Assembly (NCBI GenBank): GCA_963920665.1
Contig: OY987266.1
Location: 25,532,248-25,596,247, forward strand
Direction of reading: 5' to 3'
Source: Straminergon stramineum
Lineage: Eukaryota > Streptophyta > Bryopsida > Hypnales > Calliergonaceae
DNA length: 64,000 nucleotides
The notes beneath the pieces are model-generated. The model worked only from the letters and a program-made list of their open reading frames with translations. It ran no database searches and was not told where the DNA came from. The translations under genes and the position numbers were made by a program. Of this stretch, positions 12,341 through 26,525 are shown one piece after another (within the stretch, counting starts at the first letter, position 1; each line of letters opens with the position of its first letter).

Positions 12341-14500
12341 AATCTACAATCAGACATACAAAATAACCAATCATCCAAAAAAATTAGAATTTGGACTATT
12401 GTACCGCTTGTCTATTCCCTTCAAGTTCTTAGCTGCCAACAAAGAGGAAGGTGAGCAACACGGAGGCAACTCGATGATAACATCCCCATTAAATAGTGCT
12501 GGTAGAAACTGCACATGATGGTATTTCATGGCGTTGAGATCCATTGTGGACAATTTGTTCCAAGTTCAATGAACAGTAGATAGTCTCCTAAAGCACTCCA
12601 TTATGCTTATTTGGTCCTCTATTGAAAATACAAGGGGAACTCGGCTTCATTGCCAATATTTGCCAATTTTCTTATGTTTCAAGAACATTGTTGTTTCTAA
12701 ATGAGAGTAGTTGCATGCCCATGTTTAGAGAATACAAGTCCCCCATATAGAGTGATGGGAAGTGAGTATATGGATTTTTTGGGTGATTTCGGTCTACCAT
12801 GTTAGAACCTAAGATAATCCTTTACCAAGCTCCTTGCCAATGCCAATCCATGGCTCCATCTAATTTTGTAGTGATGCAATCTACTCTATCAACACCAATG
12901 ATGACTTGCAACCCCCTACAAAATAGTTGGCAATGGCATGCTTCTAAAGCCTTTCTATCTCTTTTCTCACTGCTTCATGATTGACTTGAACTTTCAAAAC
13001 CATGTTGCAGATAAGGAAGTTTGTTGAGCTCTGCACTTTTGGAAGTGATTCCCTTGGAATTGCCATCGTCGGGCAAAACCCTTCGTACCTGCCCATACTA
13101 GTAATTGTCGTTACTAATTTTGGTTCTATTGTATCTTTGTTCCATTCTCCTAACTCCTTCCTACCATCCTACAGCGATTGTCGCTCTATCGAAGCTTGCT
13201 CTATTCTCACACTTAGGGTTTTAGCATACAAAAAAATACCCATGCCATTGTGCAAAAATTTGCTACAACAACTCATATCCAAAACCCTAGTTTGACCCTA
13301 AAAACTTTCCAAGCTTCCTCCCCACCCGAATTTTATCTCCCTATTGATAATAGTAGTAGGGACACAAATGACTATTTTATGTAAGCATACAAAGCCAAAT
13401 TGGGAACGTAATATTAACTTCAAATGCAATGGATCATCAATCGCTCAAACAATTGACGCCACCTTTGGATTTGGCATGCCTCTAGAGTAGCACTACGTCC
13501 TCCACTGATGCATTTTGAGATTGTCCAATTGACATGACTAACTTTGAAATTAATTTTCTTTCAAATCACATCTAAATTATTTTTCTTCAAACTTTGATTA
13601 GAATGTGTTATATATCATATAGTACAACTTTTGTATATCTACTTTTGGACTTTGACCATTGATGCTTATGGTATATTTGTTTGAATGAAAAAAAATTCAA
13701 ATCTATACTTAGTTTTGTTTGTCATTGGAGTTGTCGTATACAATTTTAAAAAATATAGCTCAAGTTGCTAAAAGCATTGCATTACAATATTCAACATGGC
13801 TTGAAGTTCCCCGTAGTGCACTCTAAGAGCAAAAATATTATCATGGTATCTAGTACTATTGTAAATCAACAAGCACATCAATAATGATGAAGAAATTGAC
13901 ATTCACAAGTTAACCTCTATTGAAATTTAAATGACACTCGAGAAATTTGGTAACTTTTGTTGCAATTGTGTTTCAACTATGTTTCAGACCTAGATGAAGC
14001 TTAATATGTCCATTTTCAAAAAGAAAAAGATTCCTACTTGTAATTAACATCTATATGAAGAAACCAAATTTGAGCCATTCCGAATCTATATTCATCTAGT
14101 TATTTAGAAATGAAGACTATAGTATATTCGAAAAATAAAAGGTTGTGCAATTTCCTTTATTGGAAACCCAATCCAACCAATGAAATAATGGTTGGAGTCA
14201 AGATCATCTAATCTTAATGGATGGAGTGGCTAGATTTTGCCTTCAATCAACTCTCAATGATTGAGTATATTAGCACTTCAAAACTTGTCAATTTGTAAGA
14301 CTTCTCCTTTGAAAAATACTTTGGATTTTGAATTATCATTAATTAATATCAATCATGTATGAATTCTACATTCTAATAGCAATTTTGCCCTTCCAAAATT
14401 TAACGCAAAGATTTTCACATTTTTTTTTGTAGCAATAGAAAATTTGTGGACATTTTGTTCAAATTAGCCTAATTTGAGAATGACACTAAACAACACTTAG
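12341..14500. other. AT-rich intergenic stretch
   Basis: No gene is supported here. A somewhat less AT-rich portion lies at 12950-13320, with a 97-codon frame at 13002-13295 (+) that has no recognised family. The rest is unremarkable. Confidence 0.45.
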
Positions 14501-16400
14501 AATTGCACATGCTCCAAGAATTGTCTAAGGTAGAAACACCCCAAAGCATCCATGTTCCCATTCATGTATAGTAGAATTCCATTGAAATGTTCCTAGGCTT
14601 TCATTAAAGTGTCCCTCTACAATTTCATGAAATTATCCCTTTATTTTCTACTACTAAGTTGAGTACTGATGTTCTTAGATTTCAATTTCAAGTCCACTTA
14701 TATGATAGTTTTTGTGGTCTAGGGAGGTGCCACTTTGAAAATTCATAGAAAATACATGCTATATCCAAAAATTATATATATTTTTTAAATTCATGATTTT
14801 TAATTATTAATACTAGAAAAAACATTTTTTTCTACCAAAAGGTGACTTTAACTAAGATAAACCAATTCATGACATGCAAATTGCCCAATGTGGATACCTA
14901 AAAAACCACCCATCTCAGTCTTACATCAATCCATGGCAGATTTTAATTAATAAATGGGATTGAGACTTCATTAGGGTTTGTTAGTGGCCGAATCAATGCC
15001 TTGGGTGATGTTGATGGAGTTATTCGTGATTGTTTTAGGATCTTCTACCTTTCTAGTGTAAATTCATTTCAAGAGCTAAATTTTTTATTCCTTTATGTCA
15101 TAGCCATGTTAAAAAATTTTGTGACTAAATTAGGAAATTTTGAGTCTATTTAAGCTGATTAGATGACCATTATGAGTACACTCTGTGGTGATTTGGGGGT
15201 AGTCTATTGATTGTTTTGGACCAATTGGGCAGCACACTTCAAATAATCATAACAAATTGATAAGTTGTCAAAAAAAATTCAATTGCTTTGCATTTCTCAT
15301 GTTTATCTTTATATACAAGAAATTTTAATTTGTTTCTAAAATGTGAATATGGCAAACCAAAAATTTTGCTTACTTATTATAGGCTAGTTTACCTTAAGGG
15401 AGGCAACCCATTCCTGATCACCACCCCTTTTTGGCAATATAGAGTATAGACTGCTCTCTTTCCATGCAAGAGGAGATGAAAATGATTAATTATAGCACAA
15501 TTCCCTATGCAGTTGTGGCACATTATGATTGTTTTACAACACTCTCAATTCTTGGGGGGATTTTGCAACTAGCCCTTGTGGGAAACATGAAGGTCTAAGG
15601 TAGGAGGTACAAACTCTACCTATGCTCCAAAAATTGTTCCTAAAGTGTACCAAGAATTGTCACTGTAGGAATGAAAAATGGCCCTTTGAAGTATTGGTGC
15701 CAATTTGGGATTCTCATTGCACAGTTTTAGGAATGGTTGGGGATGGAGTTTGATTAGGAAGTTGACAAAATTTCAGTGTATATAACGTGGAGTTGTAAGT
15801 GGTGGGAGACTTTGTGTCATCCTAAACAATTAAATGCACCATGTTGTTGCAGTTTAAGGTTTGCACACCTTCATTTTGGGACTCCATTTGCACCATTAAT
15901 GGACAAGTCTTTGACCACCATTTCATGGCAATACCTATTGACTCAAAAAGCACCCTACTATTGTGATCTTTAGAAAATCATATCTAATTCAATTCAACTC
16001 TAAATATTACAAATCAAATTGTGATAGATGTGTCTCCCTCTCTTCTTTCTCTGAAAATTTGTTAGAAAAATGCTTTGATCAACATAGAAGACATACTAAG
16101 CCAAAATGCTCTTAAGTGGGCAGTTTTTGCACCTCCTACCTAACGTGACCAAAGTGGGAGGGACGGAATCTTCCACTCAAAAATTCATAGTAATTATGTT
16201 TTGAAAAATAAAAGTCTGGAAAATTATGGAAACCTTCTTAACTCTATTTCTGCACACTGGGAAATCCGCCCCCCCTTCCCCTCCAAGATTCTTGCCCTCC
16301 AGATAGGTGTAACCGCTTAAGTGGTTGGAAATGGGTTGCCTCCCTTATGCTGGATTGGCTTACATGGACCGTTTTGGGTGCTTCCACCGTAAGCTAAAAT
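14500..16400 (+). repeat. Dispersed repeat copy A, related to 44900-45315
   Basis: The left part (about 14515-14845) and right tail (about 16335-16392) align by eye with a contiguous segment at about 44910-45310. Shared landmarks include aaggtagaaac, cctaggcttt, aatttcaa followed by gtccac, gtggtct, ccactttgaaaa, and the final gcctcc then accgttttgggtg. This copy has about 1.5 kb extra between the two parts. Confidence 0.5.
15395..16347. mobile_element. Putative 953-bp element with 18-bp terminal inverted repeats
   Basis: The word taagggaggcaacccatt at 15395-15412 occurs as its exact reverse complement at 16330-16347. Similarity continues weakly outward, with mostly transition differences, as expected for an old, methylated element. 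No coding frame for a transposase is visible. It lies inside repeat copy A and overlaps part of the segment that is missing from the related copy near 45 kb. Confidence 0.4.
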
Positions 16401-19400
16401 GCATAAAATGTTGTGGATAAGCTTTACTGTAGACTCCACTCCTCCAAAGCTTACAACTTGAAAGGACAAAGACCACCTTCCTGTTTAAGTTATTGCATTG
16501 CAGGTTGTTTTTATATTTCTTTTCTTAAATTTTTTGTTTTCTTTACTACGGTAATCTCTTGCAGATATTTTCACTACAGTTCGTCCTTGTGAGCAATGCA
16601 CGGCATGTGAGCCAAGTATTGGACCTACTCAAGTTACTTTAGTGACTTGATGGACACTAAAGGATACTACTATCCTGTTATTGATCCAAAGTAAGTTAAA
16701 CAAGTCCAGCTACACTAATTAAAATTGCATTTAGAATTAGCCACTGCCTGCATGCATGCACATCTTTGGCTTCAGTTGAGTGACCTCTAATAATTTAACT
16801 TATGTGTCCTCCTGATTTTCCTGAAGTCCTCACATTCCATGTCTCCTTCCCAAAGAAAATTTTTGGTTTAATTTAGTGGAGGCGACGTGAAGCCCAAGTT
16901 GGGGAAGTCAAAAATTTAATAATATTTAAAAAAAGATTGAACTTAGTTGGAAAGTATGGGTTTTATAGTAGGTAGGCACGGTTGTCCAAATAGTTAATTA
17001 AGTTGCCCATGTCAGAGAAGATTCCTTGATCCTCTTCAGACATCTGAGGAGCAGTTTTTATTGGGGGTCAGATTGTCAGTCTGCCTTCACTTATCAGTGG
17101 GTCCCAATTTGTGCCCCCACTAAGTCCAAAACTACAAGTGGAATGAACTTTTTTGCATCGGTGAAGTGAATTATGCTAAGAAACTTACACCTAAAATTGC
17201 AACAATGCTAGCATGTGAGTGCAGAGACGTGAGCCTCTGAGCTTCGAACCTAGTTGTAGGTATGTATTTACAATTATTTGAAGGTGTTTATAATATATGA
17301 TCCTATGAGATAGGTACACTATAACATGGAAAGAGTCTATAATATAGGTACTTAAAATTATAAAAGGTGTATATAATATAGACTCTTAGGTTCAAGAGTT
17401 CATAGACTCTATCTACATATGCTAGCATTCCTCCCTCAAAAATTTCTGAATAAGCATTTCAAGCAAAGTTTTGGAGAATTAATTGGGAGTATGAAAGATA
17501 TATCAATTTTTCTTAGCATACTTTTTTGGAACAAAATATGAATGAATTGTGAACTTGTGAAGTGTAGGAAGTAAGTGTATCCTAAAATTGATTGTAGGCT
17601 CTCTAAATAGAGTTTGTATAATTTAGGTGGAAATTTACAAGGTGCAATTTGGGAATTGGGTGTCAAAGAGGTACAATCACTTGCAAAATTTTACATGTTC
17701 GTATTTACTAACTAAAAGAAGGTTTCAATGCACCAAAGAATGTGTTATTGGGATTTTTTTTGTGCATGGTTCATTATGCTATTAAGAGGATGATGGATGA
17801 TCTATAAAGCTAACACTTATTGCTAAAGAAAATGTTTAAGTGGTCAACATTTTGTTAGTCAATAAGTCTTGGTTGATTGAATGTACATCATCTTCATATA
17901 TAAATGCCTGAGTTGGTATCAAAAATTCAGAGACATATCAAAATTACAGTGGATTTGTCCAAAAAAATACTAGCAATGGCCCATCTCTGGCTAACTAGTA
18001 GAAAGTTGGTTCTAGAGTACTAGTAAGAGTACCAAAGCTTAGTGCCAGAGGCTCATATGGGCACCAAGCTCAGATGCTCCAATTGTTACTCCTAGACCCA
18101 TTTTCTACTGGTAAATTGAGTTTAACTAAGTTAACAAGTTGTTTAGTTATGATCTTTGGTGATGATCCCAATGAACTCCTACTATAGAAAATTATGATGA
18201 AGGAGCATTCATTTGATTATCTTGAGATTGATTTTTCTTCCCTTTTAATGTTATAAAAGTTTTAGTACCAAATCAGAGGTATAAGGTAGGATGTTTATAA
18301 ACCAATTGTGCTCTTCAAACCACCCCTATAGAAAGCTTTGAAAACAATATGGTAACATATAGAAAATAGTAGTGCAGAGTTGTGATTTAAATTTTAATAT
18401 AAGTGAAGGCAATTTGGAGTGCAGAAATGCTTGGTTGATGATTTAGAGGGAGTTCTTAATTAGTCATTGTGAGCCTTCTAAACCATCCTCAGTTTGGCTT
18501 AAGACTGATGTAATGTATAGAATGATAAATTAGGATTAGGTTAGTATGAATAATAGATATTTTCAATTTTTTTTAGTGTAGAGGCAATATTACATCTTAA
18601 AAATTTAGATATTAATGAGTAAGAATGAAATTAGGAATTAATGAAATACAAATTTGAATTGATGAATAGAAATAAGTAAGAGATTAGGAGAAAGATGAAG
18701 ACTAGGATTTAGGATTTGGGACATGTTTCTCTCCCTAGCTCTCTTCCTTTGTCTTTTTTTTTGGGGGGGGGCTTTTTAGCCAAGCTTTTTTTCCCCTAAT
18801 TGCTTCATTGTAGATTGAATTCTCTTACATATAGATTCTAGGAGGAAGATATTTAGGTTTGGAAAATTAGAGGGGTCATAGAGCTAGTAGTAAGCTTTCC
18901 AAAAAGCTAAGATTCCCTTCATTTGAAACAAGTGTAAGGCCATAGAGTATTTCCTTGGAACACAAAGGACAACAACTTTAGCGGTCCATAATATATTGTG
19001 TAGGTACTATTAAGAGCTGAGTTTGGGGGAGATGATGGATCACCAAGTCAAACTTCCAAAAATCCTAAGCTTGATTGAAAGAGGTCATGGACAAGACAAT
19101 GGTGATTGTTTTAGCAACTAGAGGTCAATTGCCCTCAAGATTTAGGGTGGATTAATTATGCCAACTTTGAAGGACAAGATTGGATGAACCTTGAAAAATT
19201 AGGAGTTGAATTTTTGAGAGATGGTGACCCACCAAGTCATGCTCCCCAAAAGCCCAAGTTTACTTGAAGGAGGTTGTAGACAAGCAGTGGTGACCATTTG
19301 AGCACCAAGATGTCAACTTTCCTAAAAGGCAAATTGATAACCACAAGGAGGACGAACACTTGGTGGTTTGTACTCCTTTTCTTTTCTTTCTCAATTGACA

Positions 19401-20550
19401 AAATTATTGGTGTTGACATTAGGATAGCAAATAGAGAGATTGATGCATTTCTCATAAACTTGTACGTTTGGCAATTGTGCCATTAGGTTGCCCAATTTGT
19501 ATTTGTATTAGTTAAGATGACTATTTAGGAACATTGTAGTCTTGCCTTAATTATTTGTGTGGTGTTACCTACATTGATAGGTTTCTTAAAGGGTCTTCTT
19601 AGTGATTTATAACACTTGTAGAATTGGTAAAGAGTTGTGTTGTATGATTAAGTTTCCTTCAACCTTTGATCTTTCCAATTGATTGCATAACGTGGTTGAT
19701 TGAATCTTCCTTGTCTAATACTAAGTCCTAAAGAATTGGATTAGTTTATAATGTGATGAATACACAAAGGTGTATTGGTCTTTGAGTTTAGGTTGAAATG
19801 CATGTTGTTGTAATGGCCTATAAGGGCAACATCTATTTATAATAAGCTATAGTACATTTGAAGAGTTTCTGCTAGCTTGGAGGTGTCTAGGGATCCCTAC
19901 TTTCTACCTACCTAATTCTAAGGATTTTTTATTTTCATTGAGTAAAACACTTATAGTCATGAATGGTTGGTTTAGGCATCATAGGTTTGTCTGAATATTC
20001 ATTACAAAGATATTGAAAAGTTCAATAAATAAATAAACATGACTACCACTACTACTAGTACAATGAATTTCATACGGGAGCAATTCAATTTAAGTTATAA
20101 AAATGAATTAAAAATTATTAAGATGAATTAAAAATCATGAAAATCATGAAAAATAAAATGAAAAATGAAATGAAAAACCAATAAAAAATCATTTAAAAGG
20201 ATAAAAAAAGAATAAAAAATTCAATGCAATATTCGGCATTACTACTAATTGTTGCATACTACTACAAAGCTGAGGGACTAGAAATTAGCCAAAAAATGGA
20301 TACACAAATATTTTTATTCTTTGTAATTAAAAAATCATAGAAATGAATTAAAAAATAGAAATTTTTCTACACTTAAAAGCATTTGAATTGCACCAAATAC
20401 TTCTGAAAAGATTTTTTTTCTCATTCTAGTCTTCATGCAAAGGATGCATATTTAGCACCCATGTGCACACCACAAATTTTAGAAAACCTCATTGTCATTA
20501 TTTGAAATCTTAGTATAACACCTACTTTTCCAATTTTCAACTCCAAATTG
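16400..20550. other. AT-rich intergenic desert
   Basis: No gene is supported here. There are simple-sequence runs (a G run near 18768, A/T-rich words at 20100-20220) and many short frames without family signal. Repetitive phrases such as the caagtca-ctccaaaa words near 19040 and 19240 suggest local duplication within decayed repeats. Confidence 0.45.
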
Positions 20551-20559
20551 CATTTGTAG

Positions 20560-20815
20560 GTTGAAGATAAAACTAAACTCCTCCAAAATGGAAAATTAGA
20601 TATCCAAGTGTGGGATCATTAAAAATAGTAAATTGATTTTCAAAAAATGAAAAATATTAGTTAATGTCTAGAGCTAGTACATGAACCTTCTTTCAAATTT
20701 CATGTACATTGAACATACACCGCAAAAGTTGTATATCCTTGAAGAACACTTGTAAGAAGCCAAGGGGACAAAAAAAGTGTTTCTTACAACCACCCACCAA
20801 CAATAGACAATAAAT
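20560..20815 (-). repeat. Dispersed repeat family, reverse-strand copy
   Basis: Read on the minus strand, this begins ggttgtaagaaacact. It then follows the same order of words as 7046-7290: a fragment like ggtacatg/ggttcatg, a tttactatttttaa block and a cattttggagg block. This supports a common origin with the element at 7041. Confidence 0.45.
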
Positions 20816-23400
20816 CATGAACAAAAGCAAGGATGAGAGACGCCAAGCCCTAGTAGAGGATGTGAATTACAACAATAAGTAGCATTGTAGGAGGAATGAC
20901 CTTCACCACGAAGGTGACAATGTCAATTGCAAGGTAACAAGGAGATGTAGCTTTCATTGGCGGACTATAGCCCAACCTGATAAGAAGCAACAACAACTTT
21001 AGAAGTGGACTACTATAGATACTAGTAGAATTAAATTAGGCAACAAATGCCATAATGCTTGGAAGGAGTACTACAAGGCAACAAAGTAAATTCAAAAGTA
21101 CATTCTTAGTATAATGACTTTAGTCTAGATTTGGAAGTAATAGCCTCTGATTTGTATGTCAAAATCAGGCTAGTGTACCCCGCAAATAGACCAAAGAAAA
21201 AAAATGGATTTTGTTTTAGACATTACTAATTGACCTAATGACAAGTTATTCAAGCCAACCTCCTTGAGACTTGATAGAACTTGATATGCATGCAAGGAAT
21301 TATGTCTAAGTCATCAAATTCAACAAGCTAGAATTATGGTAGGATGGATAAAAATGCTAAATGAAATGGAAAATGGAGTAATGAAGAGCTTTCTAAAGTG
21401 CTAGTAGTAGCTAGTAGATGATGAGTTCCCCACCAAGACAATGGCAAAGCATTTTGGCATCCCCACATTAGAATGCATTACTTTACAATTTATCGACCCA
21501 TTACAATGCATTACTTTCAAATTGTATATTAACATGTAAACCCATGAAACAACAATAACCATATGATAATTGTTGACAAACTTAAGGTTTAAAACTTTGT
21601 GATGCACCTCATCCTTTAGAGCTCATGTATATGAAACAAGTTGGAATAGAAGAAGAGGCAAGAAGGAGGGTTTAAATAATAAGGAAGATAAGGCATTAGT
21701 CAAATACCTTCTTGACATGCAAAAACATGGTTTTCTACTAAGCATTGGACACTTAAGAGCTAAAATATAAGATTTTATATGAACTAGATTTACATCTTTC
21801 AAGGATGGAATGTAAGGTGCTCGTTGGATAAAATGCTTTTAGAGAATACATCATGAGCTAATCTTAAGGAACCTCGAGCACTAGAGCAAAACAAAGCAAG
21901 ACACTTGTGTCTATAAAATGTAGCAACACTATACAACAATTTAGAAAGACTTTATACTAGAGATGCATATCAAACACATGAGATTTGAAACTATGATGAG
22001 AGCAGTGCCCAAGCTAGAAAAGATGGAGGAGGGTTTGTCATCACTAAGTTAGATGCTAGGAATGTGTACTAAACATCACCAAATCATAGGGAATGGATTT
22101 TTTGTGTTTCATAGCAATGCAAAAGGAGAAGCTCTTTCTAACTATTACATTTTCAAAGTCAAGAGGAATAAGAAAAACTACCTAGCCAAAACAAGAGAGG
22201 TGGATACTATTTTATTTGTGTAGCCCAAGGCATGGATGACCCACTACCTTTCAAGAAGTTGATCATCCATTTCCTAAAGTGTGTGTCCAAGAGGCACAAA
22301 ATTATCCCATTTAATTGACACTTGCTCATATTAGAATGAGACTTGATCTTTCCATGTGAATGTGGAAGTAGTGAAGCTAGTGATGCTAAGTGGGTTGGAC
22401 CTCTTAATTTTCCTTCTCATACATCTTATGCACTTCAAGTCTCTTTATGTCTCATGATTTAAGTCTTTCAAGGTTGTATTTTGGGCATATATAGACAAAT
22501 GAACTTTAAGTTATATGAGAGTGATTCCTAGGTGATTGCAAAAATGACCTATCAATTTTGCACCATTTGGGCTAATATTAATTGTGCTATGACCTTTTGG
22601 ATTAAAATAAAATAAGGATAATGAATATATAATTATTGAAAATAATACCACCAAAATGTGAGACCTAAAAAAATGTACGTCAAAAGTTATTCACAAAATA
22701 GAGTGACAAATGCTTCAAAGAGAATAGACACTTTGATGTTTAAATTATTAAAAAATAATTAAAAATAATCTTAAAAAAAATCTTGAAATTTTTTCCAATT
22801 GTAAAGTTTTGATGGTGATGAAATTTCACCAAAAGAATGAGCTTGAAACCATCTTCAATGTTCTGAAATGTATGTGCTAGGGAGACTAATTTGTATGAAT
22901 GTGGAGGACATAAAATAATATAATTTTAGATTTCCCTTGGTATGAACATGCCTACCTATTGGAGAAATAGATTGCAAAGATTTTAACTCTAGATCATTAA
23001 ATTTTAGTACTCCTAATTCGCCCAAATTTCTTAACTTGAAAGTTTGACAAATCAACAAAATTGACTTTCAATATAAAATGATTTTTGAAAATTTCTAGAA
23101 ATGGGGTACAATGAAAATCAAGACAACCATCTCCAATAAAAAAAATGCAAATTTATTGGGTTCATACTTCAAAAGTTATAGAGGAAGATAGCTCTACCAC
23201 TTGATCTTTGTGTGATGTAATTAAGTACTGGTGTTTCTTGCAAATACCCTGATGTAAAAGAAAACCTAAAAGCATTGGTATCATGGTCTCTAAAGAGAGC
23301 ATTATCAAAGCAGAATATAGTAAAAGGATTCCAAACCACAAGCATTTTTCTACCCAATCCAAGTACAATGGACTATAAAATGGAATTGAGTCAAACCTTC
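20816..23400. other. AT-rich intergenic desert
   Basis: No gene is supported here. Purine-rich pieces at 20820-21100 and 21900-22300 look like worn coding sequence of mobile elements, but every frame is interrupted and no motif is left to name them. Confidence 0.4.
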
Positions 23401-24180
23401 ACTTCTATAGCAAGAGAAGGCACTCATTAAAGACAAAGCCAAGGAGACGAAGAAGAAAACACTTTAGAAGAGGAACTTCAACAATGGGAAGTAGAAAAGA
23501 TTTTTGATAAAGAGGCATCAACTCTATCACAATGTAATCAATATTTATGTGGAGTTAGATGGGGGAAGAAGTGGAGAGGCAATCAAGTATTTCATCTAGT
23601 AAATGAGAAGGTGAAGATACAAATGAAGGAGGAGGGCAAGTAACTCATAAAAGCATTAGTACATTTCTTGAGCTTCCCAAAGTGAATATGCTCAAAGTAT
23701 GAAGGATTACAAATGAGCCTTTCATAGAATATTCAAATTCCTTATCACTAATGAAAGAGATATGCATTGAGTCTATGGAACAAGTGGCCATTTTAAAAGC
23801 AATTGCAACGTAGGAAAGAGAGAGGAAGAAGTTCAAGATGGATGCTAACAAAAAGAGAAGAGCATAAGAGAAGAATGAAAACAACAACTGAGAAGCCAAA
23901 GAGGACAAAAATTGCACTTAAAAACAACAACAATGAACTTTGGTCTAAAAAAATGATTGGGCAATGGGCTAGAAGTTGTATATTGTCATTAAGGCAAACT
24001 TACCACCACAAGGGAACATACCTCCATATTTTGGCATCCTCCTCTTTGAATATATATATAGTTCCTATGTGGATACATCCTTGCACATGTCAAAATTTAC
24101 CAAACTCCAATTGTGAAGCAAACCTATGTTTAGGTCTATTTTGTCTTAGAGACACACCACTCTCTAGTCCTCTACCATAA
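23400..24180 (+). other. Possible worn transposon coding fragments
   Basis: The plus strand is purine-rich and has two open stretches without family signal: a Glu-rich stretch at about 23449-23643 (containing EEENTLEEELQQWEVEK) and a Lys/Arg-rich frame at 23803-24180. The composition suits the gag-like or linker part of a decayed retroelement, but this is inference. No polymerase, integrase or LTR was seen. Confidence 0.2.
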
Positions 24181-26350
24181 TCCCCAAATACGCACCAAAC
24201 CATCCAATACATAGAATTCACATATCATAATGACATATTTCCTTATGAAACTACTCAAAGTGGAAAAAACAAATATCAAACTCTCTTTGACAATACTAAA
24301 ACCTTAGATTGGAATACAAACCCATCACTAGTCATCACAATAAGTACTAGAGATATAACCTACAATAATTCCATCTACAATATTTTCAACTCTTTTCATA
24401 TAACAAATAGGTGGTAAAAAAAACCTCTAAATAAAATTAACCAAATTACCATAAAATACATCTTCTATCTATTCAATAAAAAAATAGAAAACAATTAAAA
24501 ATTGCCTCGTCTATATGCCCCCCTTATCACATTCACAAATGAATATGTCCCCCACTACATCTAATTACACACCAAATAAATGCAATTGTCCACTACTACC
24601 ACATATTTCATCCCCCCCCCCAATGATAAACAAGTGCCCTAAGAAATAATAGAATATCTTCTCTCTTAACTGAGATATGTAATATTGGAGTCACTTCAAC
24701 CACCACTTGTGATTTTGGATGGAGCTAGATATAAACATGCTCTCAATTTATGCCAACCCTACAAAGAGGGCTAGGGTTAGCTACAGATATTAACCTTGTA
24801 ACGTCGTTGGAGACACTAAGTGTTTGATGGATGAGAAAGAATCTCTCTACATAAGACAAAAGTACAGATGTTCATCCTTGGAATGTTGTCTGAAAAGAGG
24901 AGAGGTCTCGCACAATAGTTTGACCTCCCATAAGTACTCTTGAGTTCTTTTGAAGCAAATGATTCACACAGTACCAATAAAGATGCTGATTTCTACGGTG
25001 ACCGACCCATCCTTCTAGGATTATCTATGTTATGTTTCCCACTTTCCCTAGTCTACGCAAACCATGTTTTCATTAGTGTACTGTAGACTCATTGAGACCC
25101 CATGAGCTACCCAAGTCCATCTCCAGCGGAATTGGCCCAACAAAAAGGAAGCTGCTCTTACCAGAAGTGACGAGTAGCTTACCAGAAGACGGAGATGGGA
25201 AATCATTGGTGGTCCCGCCGTCCTCTACTCACTGGTCAATGATTCCCCTTTTTCACATGCACTGCTCATGGCAGCAGGCAGGCCGGGCTCAGGCTCAGGC
25301 TCAGGCTCACTCATTCACTGATGCTCACTCTTCCTCTCAGAGTAACTGAAATCACATTCATACTTAACAGGAATCGAGGAAGTTAATTAGTTCGTGATCC
25401 TGTAAAACAAGTTTTCTGAATGTTGCAAGAAGTAATTCTATCCGAACGGAGATGGAGTGGTGAAGATTCGCCATGGATTGTAAAAGCAGTAGCATGGTTG
25501 GTGTAGAAAGGAAAACGTAGTCCCAGTAGTTGCTGTCACAAAGATTCACATTTTGGTGTGGGGTCTTGAACAGACCGAAGCTCGATCTCAACTAAAAAAT
25601 GGGCTGGATTTCTGTTATTTTGGTTTGTTGTTTCTATGTTTTTGTGATACTCCATTTGTAGTTGTTTTCGAAACAAAAAAGCCACAGATTTTCTCGCAGA
25701 TTTTTACTTGGGCTGGCATTTTGGATGTCGGTCACTTCGATCTCTACAGGAACTGAATTTCGAAGGATGAGGAGGACCCATTACGGTCGTTGAACTCTTC
25801 TGGAACAGTCTGACTATACCATCTTTTCCATCGCCCCACGCCATCGTTACAACTGTATAGCTGCTGCAGCTAACTTTTCCTGTGGTCATCTGTAGCTAGT
25901 AGCTGGCTATGGCGTCTTCGCGACTCACACCTTAGACTGGTCCCTCCCACAGGGGATTTTTTCATTCTCAGCCGCGGATACGTCTTCTCTGTTTGTAGGA
26001 TGTGACTTTGATGGGGTTCATTGCACGCATCCATGGCAGCTGAAACGACAATTCACTCAATTTGACAGAAAGGGTAGCAAGCCGCTAGCCACCGATTGGA
26101 ATTGACTTCCCTTTTACGGTACTCACAAGAAGTAGGTGGGAGGTGCGGCGCAGGAGAGTGACAGCATTCTCGTAGTAAACACACCAGCGCAGAATCCTAA
26201 ACCTCAAAAGCAGCAACAGACGCAGAGAGAGCAGTAGGGCCCCTCATTCCCTTTTCATATTGCTTGGACTATGCTGTCCAGAGAATGCCACGGCTGCAGA
26301 ATTTGGATCTCATCTCACCTCACCTCACCTCTCTTCGACATTATCGGGGT
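24181..26350. other. Intergenic stretch grading into the MCA upstream region
   Basis: AT-rich to about 25000 (with a C run near 24613), then more balanced in composition. A hexamer run (gctcag repeats) lies near 25268-25300. From about 25900 the sequence probably includes promoter and leader of the MCA gene that starts at 26701. No separate gene is supported. Confidence 0.4.
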
Positions 26351-26356
26351 AGAGAA

Positions 26357-26525
26357 GGCTGGTAGAGTGTGGATCTAATTAGAGAGCACTGAGACTGATG
26401 TTGGGGATCGCTATGGTGTGTTGCGCATGAATTCGGGGTATTCAAGGCTCTTAGAGTATGGATCTAGTTAGGGATCACAAAGCCTGATGTTTGGGATGGC
26501 CATGGTGTGTTGCTCATGAATTCGG
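26357..26525 (+). repeat. 80-bp tandem duplication in the MCA leader
   Basis: Unit 1 (26357-26436) and unit 2 (26446-26525) align without gaps, with 13 differences in 80 positions. Both end in atgaattcgg. They lie 180-340 bases upstream of the MCA start codon, in the likely promoter or 5' leader. Confidence 0.8.

Noticed and set aside
24610..24625. C run, and a G run near 18768, as possible structural signals
   Set aside because: They are single short homopolymers with no repeated G-tract pattern; likely simple-sequence noise or assembly wobble.
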